Positions 1-9,560 of a stretch of DNA of 64,000 bases are shown here, in pieces; the stretch's first letter is position 1, and each line of letters starts with the position of its first letter. Source of the stretch: Paraphaeosphaeria minitans. Lineage: Eukaryota; Ascomycota; Dothideomycetes; Pleosporales; Didymosphaeriaceae. The stretch is from NCBI GenBank assembly GCA_015832175.1, contig WJXW01000005.1, positions 310,001 to 374,000 on the forward strand, in the 5' to 3' direction. The notes under the pieces are model-generated. The model had not been told where the DNA came from, searched no databases, and saw only the letters and a list, made by a program, of their open reading frames with translations. The position numbers were made by a program, and so were the translations under genes.

Positions 1-144
1 ATAAGGCTCGTCGACATTCTTCTTCCTCCATTGCCTAGGACACCACTAAGTCATATTCTCCGTAGGGCTGATACCAACGTACAGTTCTGCCTTCCCATTC
101 CGTTCGATTGTAGTAGCCGCGACGCTCATTTCCTACGCCATCCT

Positions 145-1020
145 TCAACCCCCTAAAGGCATAACTACAGCATGCTCAGAGTCCATGCGATTCATGCCAA
201 GCGCTGCAGCCTGTCGCCACGCTTTCCCAATATAAAGCCAACAAGCGGAGAAGTCGCCACAAGTATAAGCGTGATATACCAGGAAGACTACAGCTTGCAT
301 TGTGCGTAGCGCAGGGTACATATCTCGTCCGGTGATGTCGTATAGAAATTTGGCTTGTTCGTACCATTCGGTGCGTCGGGCTTTGATGGAGGGGTCGCTG
401 TGATAGCTCGCGGCCACGGCAAGCATGGAATAAAGTAGAAGAGGCGATTTTGCCTGTAAATGGCCACTCTGAAGCTCTTTAATAAATGTGTCTCTGTGAA
501 AACATGGTAGAACAAAGTAAATTTGGTTGAAGTAAATCTCCACCAACTCGATGATGACGGCGTCCGATGGAAGGCAAGCCTCTGGAAACATTGCAGGCTC
601 GTCGTCTTCTCTGGTGGCTGAGGGGACAACATCGACGTTGGATGTAGGCGTAGGATAGGCGTCTTGGGAATTGCTAGTAGGTTGCAGCGCGTCTAGCCCA
701 AAATTAGGAAGTTGCAATGGAAGGGTTGGGTCCCAGGTGGCAGATAATGCAACAGATTGACTCATGCTACCGATACTCGGGTAGTCAGTAAAGCGATTTT
801 CGCCGTCTGTATGAAGTGATGCTGGGACAGCATATTCACAACGAATATTCCATTTTCGGCATAAGCCGCAAGGTCGTTCTCCCTGACATGAAGTCAGCAT
901 CATCTCCTGGAGATTTGGAAGACATATTCCGCTCACATTGCACCTCCTCTTACGCTGGCGGCAACTCTGACATGCTTGCTTCCTCTTCGACACCGACGCA
1001 GGTACCGTCAGGGATTGCAT
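145..1020 (-). CDS. Zn2Cys6 transcription factor, C-terminus missing or off-window
   Basis: Fungal-specific nuclear regulator. Exons are 1020..937 and 882..145, about 273 aa. After removal of a 54-nt GT-AG intron (936..883), the N-terminus reads as a canonical binuclear zinc cluster, C-x2-C-x6-C-x5-C-x2-C-x6-C, with CQSCRQRKRRCN joined to GERPCGLC. The intron has no stop and is a multiple of three, so the unspliced frame stays open with 18 extra residues inside the cluster. A Ser/Thr/Pro-rich linker follows. The start of the fungal_trans (MHR) domain, with a TFIKELQSG-like segment and an AALGMNRMDSE segment, ends abruptly at the stop at 145. Family members usually run several hundred residues further. 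The rest may lie beyond a further intron and past the left edge, or the gene may be truncated. No target can be inferred. Confidence 0.8.
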   Translation of the reverse strand: MQSLTVPASVSKRKQACQSCRQRKRRCNVSGICLPNLQEMMLTSCQGERPCGLCRKWNIRCEYAVPASLHTDGENRFTDYPSIGSMSQSVALSATWDPTLPLQLPNFGLDALQPTSNSQDAYPTPTSNVDVVPSATREDDEPAMFPEACLPSDAVIIELVEIYFNQIYFVLPCFHRDTFIKELQSGHLQAKSPLLLYSMLAVAASYHSDPSIKARRTEWYEQAKFLYDITGRDMYPALRTMQAVVFLVYHAYTCGDFSACWLYIGKAWRQAAALGMNRMDSEHAVVMPLGG

Positions 1021-1803
1021 GTCAGGCTATAGAAATAAGTGCATCTGCTAGCTGGCAGTGTAGACCGTCATGTCATTCAGTTCATTTCAATTATTAGCCG
1101 AATAGGCTGAGGTAGGAGTCTCCCAGGTTGCGATAGCTGACATCACCCAGTGTGGAGAGAAGGTCATCTACACAAATGTTGTGAAATGAGTTAGAATGCT
1201 GACTAATACCTAGTAGGTACGTTAACTAGTTAATCCAAGCTGAGAGATTAGCGCCATTTCTAGCGCCGCCTACCACCGTCGCGGACACCTATCTTCAAAG
1301 TTTCAACAGCATTGAAAAGCAAAGAAAGTATCGAACACCACATCAGCGTACTGAGAAAATACTTTGCTTGCCATAAGATACAGAATCGATGTTCTTAGTA
1401 ACTAAAGGACGCTTCCTCATCGCTTACCTACCTCCACACAAACCTGCGCGTGCCTCCCATGCCTCCCATGCCTCTAGCACCTCAACAGGATTTCCCTCCG
1501 TCAAAATAACTTGTTTCTCTCGGCTACGATACCGTATTGTCGCCTGGTTCATGTGGAGACGAACCAAAGTGAGGGTATACAGGAACTGGCAACGTCAACT
1601 GGCACCCCCCGCTACCAGTTCAACTCTCCTACAGTACCATTCAAAGAGATGATCAGGATTACGAACGTCTGAGTTAAGAGCCTGTAGAGGAGCTTATGCA
1701 CAGCCGGCGCGTGCTAGTTAACGCAGTCACCCCCTGTATATCACTCTGTCTTAACTCATACTGACTTTGTACTCGCACCTTCAACGTTGCCATCTGCCTG
1801 AAA
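1021..1803. other. Intergenic region between regulator and coiled-coil gene
   Basis: Upstream region of the Zn2Cys6 gene and downstream region of the coiled-coil gene. It holds a CCTAGTAGGTACGTTA-type motif near 1208-1223 and a short GCCTCCCAT repeat near 1456-1475. An 87-codon plus-strand frame at 1389-1652 shows no family features. I see no gene. Confidence 0.5.
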
Positions 1804-3870
1804 CTAGTCCTGCACTTTCTTTTCGCTTTGTTCCGATAGCCAGTAGCCCTCTTGGTCTACCTTCAAGCCTGTCCTCAACTCTTCGATCAATGGTAACAAC
1901 ACCAAGACACGTTTCTGACCTCTGCGAGTGAGCAACAGACACGCATATCCATTCTTCGTACAGCGCATGCAGGCTGCTTGCTCCTCCTGTCCTATGAACC
2001 ATTCGGAACGAGAACAAAATTCTGAACGGAGACAGCCATGGATGTTCGCTTTTCCTGTGACCATCGCGCGACCTTCGTACGTATACAACAGCGTGGCAGA
2101 CATCGCATCTTTAACCGACTCTGGCATCTGCAGTTCTTTCCGAAAAACTGACGTGAAGCTGTCCCTTGAAGAATCTTCCATGTTACGAATGAAAATCTCC
2201 ATCTTAAGAATCCGGCCGAAAGGGGGTTTCTTGGATTTTCGAAAGTTGACGTCGCCGGCAGCTGAAGAGCCTCCGGACTGAACTCGCTCCAGGGATTTCT
2301 CTAGGCGCCTCCGCTTGTTGCTAGCACCTTCTGAATCTGGACTAGTAGCCTCGTTTCCCATAAAGCACGGTGGTGTCTGTGGCGGAGAATTTGGAGAGTC
2401 GATGTCTGTTGCATCGATAGCCTCCCGAAGACCCACCATATGCTTCAACTCGTCGCTCTTCACCTCCAAGGCTTTGTTACGTTCCACCAACATTTCGAGT
2501 CGTTCCGCGATATTTTCCAGAGACTGAGTCATCCTTTCTTGGGCGACTTGTAGATCCATTACTTGCTCGTCTTTCTCGTGCAGTGCGGGCAGCATGCGAC
2601 CCTCAAGATTAGACATCCTGGATTTGACGAGCGTCCTGGTCGCACGCGATGCCTCCTTTATGCGGGCTTCAAACTGTGGCATTAATTTATTTATAAGCTG
2701 GGGCTTTAGGGATTCCATGCACCGTTGCTCCAGGCTCTTGAAGACTTGTGTCTCTGATAGTCTCGAGGAAGGATAACCATGAAGCTTCGTAAAATTATGA
2801 TCCAAGACTGCCAATCGCCGTTGCTCAGAGATTGCCAAGGCCTGCTTTACCGGGAGCTTTGTGGGAAGACGCTCTGCTGTTTTCGAAAGCCGTTGCTCTA
2901 ATACCTCTGCAATTTGTTGATCCATGGCGGCCAATAGCTCCTGTCTGATGGTTTCCGATATGTATTGATACATGGCTTCTAATAGCCACTGCTTCATTGT
3001 CACCAATAACCGTTGCTCCATCTGTTCGAGGTTTTCCCATACTTGTTGCTGAAAATCTCGCAACTGTTGGGTCATATCTGCCATCAGGTGCTTTCCTAAA
3101 GATTCCAGTAGTTGCTGCCCTAAGATTTCCAATGGCTGCTCTTCGAGCGTGTTCAACAGTTGTGTTGGTGTGGAATCAGGGTTGCGATTCGGACTGCCGC
3201 CTTTAGCTGGCCCTGCTTCCCAACGCTCATGCGCAAGCTCGACGAATTTTAGTCGTTGTTCTAAGGTGCGGAGAAGTTTCCTATCCCGTTCTTCCTCCAC
3301 AGTGGCCGGACTTGAATCTGGCGAGACTTGGCAGTCACTCTGTAGTTCCCGAGGCGAAACGGAGCCTATTATCTTCTGTGATGTAGAGATGACTCCTTTG
3401 TCAACCGTTGCTTGGAGTGCCGTAACGCTGATTCTCAACTTCTCGGTCTCTTGGACTATGTTTCGAATGTTTCTGTGGCACACCCCGATGTTGATTTCAT
3501 GGGTTTGCACCAATGAATGAGCGCTCTTCTTGAATTTTTCCAGTTCATGCTGTCTTTTCTCCTGTCGTTCGAGCCTTTGCTGTAACTCCTGAAAAGCTTG
3601 GAAAATTTTCGGAGACAGCTTCACGACACGATGCTCTGCGAACTGACGTTGAAGTTTCCCAACCGCATTTTCCCACTTTGTAATGGCCCTGAAGTGGGAA
3701 CTCGTTATGCCCCATAGCTCTAGGTACTTCGGGTCGTCGTGGCCGCCGGCTGACTGTGGCGGCATAATGAAAGGAGACAACGAGTGGGCTGTCAAGTTTG
3801 TCGCGATCTTGGTGAACTCGCCCAGCTGCTTTTGCAGTGTCTCGAGTTTCTGTTCTGTGCCGTGGTTCAT
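1804..3870 (-). CDS. Hypothetical long coiled-coil protein with C-terminal CxxC motif
   Basis: Single-exon gene of 688 aa that I do not recognise. Most of the chain is Gln/Glu/Leu-rich coiled coil. Roughly residues 235-430 contain a run of related segments of about 20 residues (LEQRLL..., WLLEAM..., QELLAAMDQQ), which suggests internal duplication of amphipathic helices. A Ser/Pro-rich stretch (SPNSPPQTPP) and a basic KRRRLEK patch near residues 490-530 could be a nuclear localisation signal. The C-terminal 130 residues look globular and contain C-x2-C-x5-C (ACMRCTKNGYAC) followed by a hydrophobic strand, LVLLPLI. That layout recurs in uncharacterised fungal proteins. A structural or DNA/chromatin-associated role is only a guess. 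A second coiled-coil gene lies at 26826-28298. Confidence 0.7.
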   Translation of the reverse strand: MNHGTEQKLETLQKQLGEFTKIATNLTAHSLSPFIMPPQSAGGHDDPKYLELWGITSSHFRAITKWENAVGKLQRQFAEHRVVKLSPKIFQAFQELQQRLERQEKRQHELEKFKKSAHSLVQTHEINIGVCHRNIRNIVQETEKLRISVTALQATVDKGVISTSQKIIGSVSPRELQSDCQVSPDSSPATVEEERDRKLLRTLEQRLKFVELAHERWEAGPAKGGSPNRNPDSTPTQLLNTLEEQPLEILGQQLLESLGKHLMADMTQQLRDFQQQVWENLEQMEQRLLVTMKQWLLEAMYQYISETIRQELLAAMDQQIAEVLEQRLSKTAERLPTKLPVKQALAISEQRRLAVLDHNFTKLHGYPSSRLSETQVFKSLEQRCMESLKPQLINKLMPQFEARIKEASRATRTLVKSRMSNLEGRMLPALHEKDEQVMDLQVAQERMTQSLENIAERLEMLVERNKALEVKSDELKHMVGLREAIDATDIDSPNSPPQTPPCFMGNEATSPDSEGASNKRRRLEKSLERVQSGGSSAAGDVNFRKSKKPPFGRILKMEIFIRNMEDSSRDSFTSVFRKELQMPESVKDAMSATLLYTYEGRAMVTGKANIHGCLRSEFCSRSEWFIGQEEQAACMRCTKNGYACLLLTRRGQKRVLVLLPLIEELRTGLKVDQEGYWLSEQSEKKVQD

Positions 3871-6319
3871 AAAGTTGATATGAATCGTATGACGAAATCA
3901 TGAGTACATCAAGCTGTGAAACCTGAGTGAAAGATCCAGTATTTTTTGGAGGGAGAACTTTTGAAGTGATCATGTGTGGTGATTCTGAGACCTTCTGTTG
4001 CAACATAGGCCTCTTTAAATACATGTGCACTCGTCGAGCACGCTTGCAGGTATCAGCAACCACGCTGTTGGGGCACCTATCTACCGTGGGGTGGTGATTT
4101 CACAACCACGGCTCCACAGCAACCGCGAACAATGAAACGACTTTCCCAACTGCATCATGACTGCGCCCTCTTGATATTTGCTTGACTTATCGCAGCCCTT
4201 CCAAAGGCTCAGTATCATGTGTTACTGTTGAATTAATAATTCGTGTCCAGTCTTTGCAGTTTCTCATGAGCCACAATCAAATGCGTGGTCCACTTACAGC
4301 GTCTTCGCTTCTGCGCTGCCAGTACGGTATCCCTCTCAAGATATCCAACGCTGGGGGAAAACCGGCACAAAATTGTTGTAGGGTCCGCCCAACGCCGAAT
4401 CCCGCGCAGCCACTAGGTAGTCAAATAGTATCTTCTCCCATTAAGCGCTATTGAATCGCGCGTACCACCAAGCTTGAAGGATAATCTGTATAATTTGTTG
4501 AGACCAGGTTCCACTTTCGTAGAGAGTTTGAGTCATCGTTTGTCTATCCCCAAGTAGGAGAAGGCAACTCTTCCAGATGCTTCCAGATGTATCTGTCTTC
4601 TGGTCTGAAGTCTCTGCCCGGAACCGCTTGCCCGGGTCAATATTCTCGTGGCTGCGCACAGTTTCTGCGATGGTCTCTCCAGGTTGCTGGGGGGTGCTCG
4701 GTTCTCTGACCGGCTGTGTGGTCTTTTTCTGGACTTGAATAACTCTTCGCGGCGTACGGAGACCCACGAGCGCCTCCCGACGGTCTTCTTCGACTCCAGG
4801 ATCAACATGAAACAACTCTCTTCGCGCTCAGAAACGGCGGGTGCTGACGCGAGGTCACCATCACCATCTTTCGCTCGCATCCCTCGCGGATCCTTGTCCA
4901 GTGGCTATGATGCGGTCTATATTACGGTGGCTCGGTATGATCGCTTTAAACTGGTGATACGGTCGACATCGTAATGGTCTCACTCAGTGGTGCCTCTCAT
5001 GCTGTTGGTATCGCGGAGTCCGGTGACATCTCGAATTTTTCGTGCTCAGTCCAACCCGAAGAGATTCAGCAGCTCAAGCTTTTGCAAATGAGTGTGAGCG
5101 GGCCTGTGCCTGGGCTTGAAGTGAATGGAAGCTTGACCGATGTACGTAGATCATGTAGCTAGTGGCTATACTGTGTAGAGTTCCTTGGAGAGACCCTTGA
5201 GACTGTCTGCGGCTGCTTTTGTATTTATGCCACTAAGCGCACTAGGTACGGTACCTAGGTATGCCTGATTTTCGATATTTCGCTTGTGCGTCACTTGACG
5301 AGGCGGTATGGGTACTTTTTGACACTCACCATTGCTCAACGAATTCGACATCGCGAACAAACTTTTGAGATCACACTCCCTGTCCTCTTTCCTGTGTTTT
5401 CGGGGAGCGGTAACCACGGATCGCTCGCAAACATTTTCCTCAAGATTCTTACAACATTTTGCTACAGTCTCAACGCCAATGGGCGAAAACCCCGGTACAG
5501 GCACGAAAGCTCCGTGCGGACCGTTGAGAGTGGCACACACACAAATACTCAACATACATAGCTATGCTGTGCACGACGGACTCTCACTCTGCCTACGTGA
5601 AGTTCTTCCATCTCACGCAAACACCCGAGTCAACACACCGAACTTCTCACAACTACCAAGACGCCGCGCACGATACGTTTCCTTGTAATCTCGGATACCC
5701 AAGGTGACTGGCCTTATCAGCATATATGCCCTCACCTGGTTGACGTTCTCCTACATTGTGGGGATCTGGGAAAAGCTGGAGGGTCGAGTCTCCGAAAAGT
5801 GACGGATGTTGGGATCTGGCTTGCACAAGTTCACACTTATGTCTGTGTCTATGTTCTCTGTATACGCGTCGCCTTATACAGCCGAATTCAACGACCGCGC
5901 CTACCTACAAGAACAGTGAGCTAGCCACGATCGACGCTATGGGAAAATGAAGAAGTGTGATGTCCGGCAACATCAACTGGAAAGAATTCTGAGTTCATAC
6001 CACTCTATGGAGCGGATGGGAATGACTGACGCGCTTTTGAGTGTAAAAGAAAGTGACGCGTCAGGGCGCTGTCGTCATTGGCTCAACTAGCGCCTCACGT
6101 GCTCACGCGCGCCCTTGGCAGGCACGACCCGTGAACTACCATTTTGCCTCCCACTTGCCGAACATTCATACACGCAAACGTTGCGGTGATGTGACACACC
6201 AACAATCGATGTTTCGAAATCCGCGCGAGAACCGAACCCTCCCATCAACGTCCCACCTTACGCCTTCGACAGGCCGCCCTCCTTCGCCACCCCGCACTTC
6301 TACTAGCACTCCTCCGACG
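3871..6319. other. 2.4-kb gene-poor interval upstream of PSO2
   Basis: No recognisable gene. Overlapping frames near 4441-4974 on both strands (including a 124-codon minus-strand frame with a TPRRVIQVQKK-like stretch) look weakly protein-like but match no family and lack clear splice structure. A 17-bp perfect inverted repeat, CTAGGTAC-G-GTACCTAG, lies at 5243-5259. The last 300 bases are the PSO2 promoter and leader. The frame upstream of the chosen PSO2 ATG stays open to 6053. Confidence 0.4.
6054..6063. promoter_or_regulatory. TGACGCGTCA palindrome (MCB-like) upstream of PSO2
   Basis: A perfect 10-bp palindrome containing ACGCGT, the MluI cell-cycle box bound by MBF in yeasts. It lies about 257 bp upstream of the preferred PSO2 ATG, and a second GACGCG lies at 6028-6033. 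Cell-cycle control of a DNA repair gene would make sense, but binding is inferred only from the motif. Confidence 0.4.
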
Positions 6320-8908
6320 ATGGCTGCTAAAGCTACACCGAGAAAGCCCGCCTTTAGACCTAAGGCTGCCTCTTCACAGAAGAAGAAGGATGACTCGAAG
6401 CAGACAACCCTGGTGCCGACCGATTGGGGGAAGAGAGCGGCTACGAATAATGCACGGATGAAGCCAAAGGCGATACCAAACGGGAACATCATGGCATTTT
6501 TCAAGAAAGCGGAAGAAGAGAACAACAAGATTTTTTTACCGGACCATAAGCTTGATCCTAACATTCTTCTGAACGATGCCGGTGAGGTCATTGGATGGAG
6601 CGACGAAGCTCAGGATAGTATCATGGACACAGATAGCAGCGCGCAACGGTACAATGAGAACGGCGGAAGCATCAAGAAGCGCAAGATGAGCGAGGAAGCT
6701 ACAGAACCAACATGTTCACCTTCACCACCAGAAGCAATTGTGGCGGCAGCGAAGCCTCCACCAGTCAACACTGCGGAGAAACCCGTGCAGACGCGCAAGA
6801 AGATCGGTCCTTTTGCGGACGATTCAGACTCAGAGCCGGAAGAGGAAGCCCCATTTACGAGCAGAGGTACGATGAAACAAGAGGAAACAAATGATTGCGA
6901 TGAAGATTCTAAACCTTTGGAGGTTCCGAAATCCGCTAATAGCCCCGCACCACCCGTCACTCCCGTACCACCGCTGTTCAAGGCCGAAGGAACTTCGCAA
7001 TTCGGTGGAGAAGACCTCGAGGAATTCGAAGGTCTAGAAGATGAGGAACTACTAGAAGGCGAAGAGTTCGACGAGCGGCGGTGGATGAAGGAGCAACTGA
7101 GACTGGAGATGGCCGAGGCCGGCTACGAGGGCGATCCAGATGACTTGGAACCGCCTTCACTGTTCCCAGACGACAGTATGATAGAGAATGACGAAACGGA
7201 CACCGGTGCACCATCATGTCCATTGTGCAGTGCACATTTGGTTGGCTTGTCGGAGCAGGAAGTTTCTCAGCACGTCAATGCGTGCCTAGATGGGAATCCA
7301 TTCCCGCTGCCTAAACCGAAGGAGCCCGCCAGAGAGGCTACATCCACAGTGACCAATGCGAAAGCCTTCAAGCGGCCTGCGCATCCACCAAGACCTGGTC
7401 AAGAAAACCCTTTCCAGCTAGGCGAAGCGAACAGTGCGCCCAAGTCAGCGTTCTCTAAGCTGATGTCGGGTCATGCTGAAGATGCTGCATGGGCTAACGC
7501 TGCTGATGCTGAGAAGGCAGCAAGGGGCAAACCGTCCTATCAGCGTACTTGTCCTTTTTACAAGATTCTCCCCGGCTTCTATATTTGCGTAGATGCGTTC
7601 CGCTATGGCACCGTCAAGGGGCAGAATGCATACTTCCTCAGTCATTTCCACAGTGATCATTATATCGGACTGACTGCTTCTTGGAGTCGCGGACCAATAT
7701 ATTGCAGTAAGGTGACAGGGAACCTAGTTCGACAGCAATTGCGCGTGGATCCAAAGTGGGTGGTGGACCTTGACTTTGAAAGGAAGACCGAAGTGCCCGG
7801 CACCGAAGGCGTTTATGTCACGATGATATCAGCCAACCACTGTCCTGGAAGCTCGCTGTTCCTTTTCGAGAAAGAAATTGGAAAAGGAAAGAGCACACGA
7901 CTACAGCGTGTGCTGCATTGTGGCGACTTCAGAGCCTGTGAAGCCCACCTTGAGCATCCATTGCTGAAGCCTGACGTGCTCGATGCTGTGAGTGGGAAGA
8001 ACAAACAACAGAAGCTCGACGTGTGTTATCTCGACACTACCTACCTCAACCCGAAGTATGCTTTCCCGCCACAACAACAAGTCATCCAGGCATGTGCGGA
8101 TATGTGCGTGAGCCTCAGCAAAGAGAAGGTCGACGAAAGCGACGCCTTCGAAAAGATGAAGAAAGACCGCGCCGGTGAAGGTATGGCCAAGTTCATACAA
8201 AAGGCTGCCGAGGTTGGGGCCGGCATCGACGACGTCGAAGCAGCTTCAATGAGTCCTACGAAGATCGGAGTAAACAAGCCACGAGGCAAGCTTCTCGTTG
8301 TAGTGGGGACATACAGCATCGGCAAAGAACGCATCTGCATCGGCATTGCCAACGCGCTCGGCAGCAAGATCTACGCCCCAGCCAACAAGCAACGAATTTG
8401 CCGCGCACTTGAAGACCCCGAGCTCGACGCTCTACTCACATGCAACCCTCGCGAGGCGCAAGTCCACATGACTCCACTATCCGAAATCCGGGCTGAAACG
8501 CTCGACGACTATCTCCGCGACTACAGCGATTGCTTCTGCCGCGCCGTCGGCTTCCGGCCCTCAGGCTGGAACTACCGCCCACCCACAAGCCGCTTGACAG
8601 AGTCTCCTTCCGTACAAACCGTTCTCTATTCTCAGAACTGGAAAAGCTCGTTTTCGATGCGCGACCTAACGCAGCAGCGTGGTAGCACGAATCGTGCGAA
8701 GTCCTTCGGGGTGCCCTACAGCGAGCACAGTAGTTTCAGAGAGTTGACGATATTCTGTTGCGCGCTGAGGATTGACAAGATTATCCCGACTGTGAATGTG
8801 GGAAGCGCGAAGAGCAGGGAAAAGATGAAGGGGTGGTGCGAGAAGTGGGCTGCTGATAGAAAGAAGAATGGGCTGTTCAAGCTGGGGGAGGGTGGTGGTT
8901 CGTGGTAG
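6320..8908 (+). CDS. PSO2: DNA cross-link repair nuclease PSO2/SNM1
   Basis: 5'-exonuclease of the metallo-beta-lactamase/beta-CASP family, which processes interstrand crosslinks in the nucleus. Intronless, 862 aa from the preferred ATG at 6320 (MAAKATPRK). The same frame is open upstream with ATGs at 6209 and 6053. A degenerate PIP-like NIMAFFKK lies near residue 57. A UBZ4-type zinc finger (CPLC...HVNAC) is at about 298-320. The nuclease core starts near 435 with the HxHxDH metal motif (LSHFHSDHYIG), followed by ANHCPGSS, HCGDFRA, the beta-CASP YLDTTYLNPKY and VGTYSIGKERI motifs, and the DRMBL-region VPYSEHSSF near 797. All expected metal ligands are visible. The N-terminal third is acidic and disordered, as in fungal homologues. 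Confidence 0.95.
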   Translation: MAAKATPRKPAFRPKAASSQKKKDDSKQTTLVPTDWGKRAATNNARMKPKAIPNGNIMAFFKKAEEENNKIFLPDHKLDPNILLNDAGEVIGWSDEAQDSIMDTDSSAQRYNENGGSIKKRKMSEEATEPTCSPSPPEAIVAAAKPPPVNTAEKPVQTRKKIGPFADDSDSEPEEEAPFTSRGTMKQEETNDCDEDSKPLEVPKSANSPAPPVTPVPPLFKAEGTSQFGGEDLEEFEGLEDEELLEGEEFDERRWMKEQLRLEMAEAGYEGDPDDLEPPSLFPDDSMIENDETDTGAPSCPLCSAHLVGLSEQEVSQHVNACLDGNPFPLPKPKEPAREATSTVTNAKAFKRPAHPPRPGQENPFQLGEANSAPKSAFSKLMSGHAEDAAWANAADAEKAARGKPSYQRTCPFYKILPGFYICVDAFRYGTVKGQNAYFLSHFHSDHYIGLTASWSRGPIYCSKVTGNLVRQQLRVDPKWVVDLDFERKTEVPGTEGVYVTMISANHCPGSSLFLFEKEIGKGKSTRLQRVLHCGDFRACEAHLEHPLLKPDVLDAVSGKNKQQKLDVCYLDTTYLNPKYAFPPQQQVIQACADMCVSLSKEKVDESDAFEKMKKDRAGEGMAKFIQKAAEVGAGIDDVEAASMSPTKIGVNKPRGKLLVVVGTYSIGKERICIGIANALGSKIYAPANKQRICRALEDPELDALLTCNPREAQVHMTPLSEIRAETLDDYLRDYSDCFCRAVGFRPSGWNYRPPTSRLTESPSVQTVLYSQNWKSSFSMRDLTQQRGSTNRAKSFGVPYSEHSSFRELTIFCCALRIDKIIPTVNVGSAKSREKMKGWCEKWAADRKKNGLFKLGEGGGSW

Positions 8909-9560
8909 CAGCTCATCGATGATCCCACGGACGACCAATACACCAATTACTTTATCTTATCAACGACATTCTGGTAGTGCACCGACGAAGAATACAGCTA
9001 TTCGAGTCACAATTCCAACCTCTTATCTAGGCTATTCCTACTCCTCCTGTGCCGACCTCAAGTGCGTCAAGCAACTATGATTGAGGGATATCCCAATGAG
9101 CCCAATGCAAGGTAGAATCATTCCTAATTGGCACCATCACGCCTTGCATTCTAGCCTAGACATGCTCCTGTGAAGGTTTACCTGGTGATCAGCGATCTAA
9201 CCAGAAAAAGGCATCGATCGTAAAAGTGGAGTCTTCTGATGATTCAGGGCAGATGATTGGTGCTCACGCACAACTGCAGGTACACGCTACTTGCCGCATG
9301 AATAATGATCTGGGTTGGAACATCCAGCTCAATTGTGATCTCATCACTAACCATTGCTAGGATTTCTTGTCTTGTCGGCTATTGCTCGGTTCATGAATGC
9401 CTCGGTACATCATGAATGTACAAATAAAGATATGCGAATATGTCGATTGCCCACCTAGTATCGCTTATGTAACACGGTAAGACTTCCGTATCTTCGCTTT
9501 CCTACTTTCTCCAACCAAGCCAAGGGCAACACCTACGCCATTCCCACTGTTGTAATCACC
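8909..9560. other. Intergenic region, PSO2 to thioesterase
   Basis: PSO2 3' region and thioesterase promoter. I see no gene, repeat or obvious motif beyond A/T-rich patches near 9417-9440. Confidence 0.5.
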
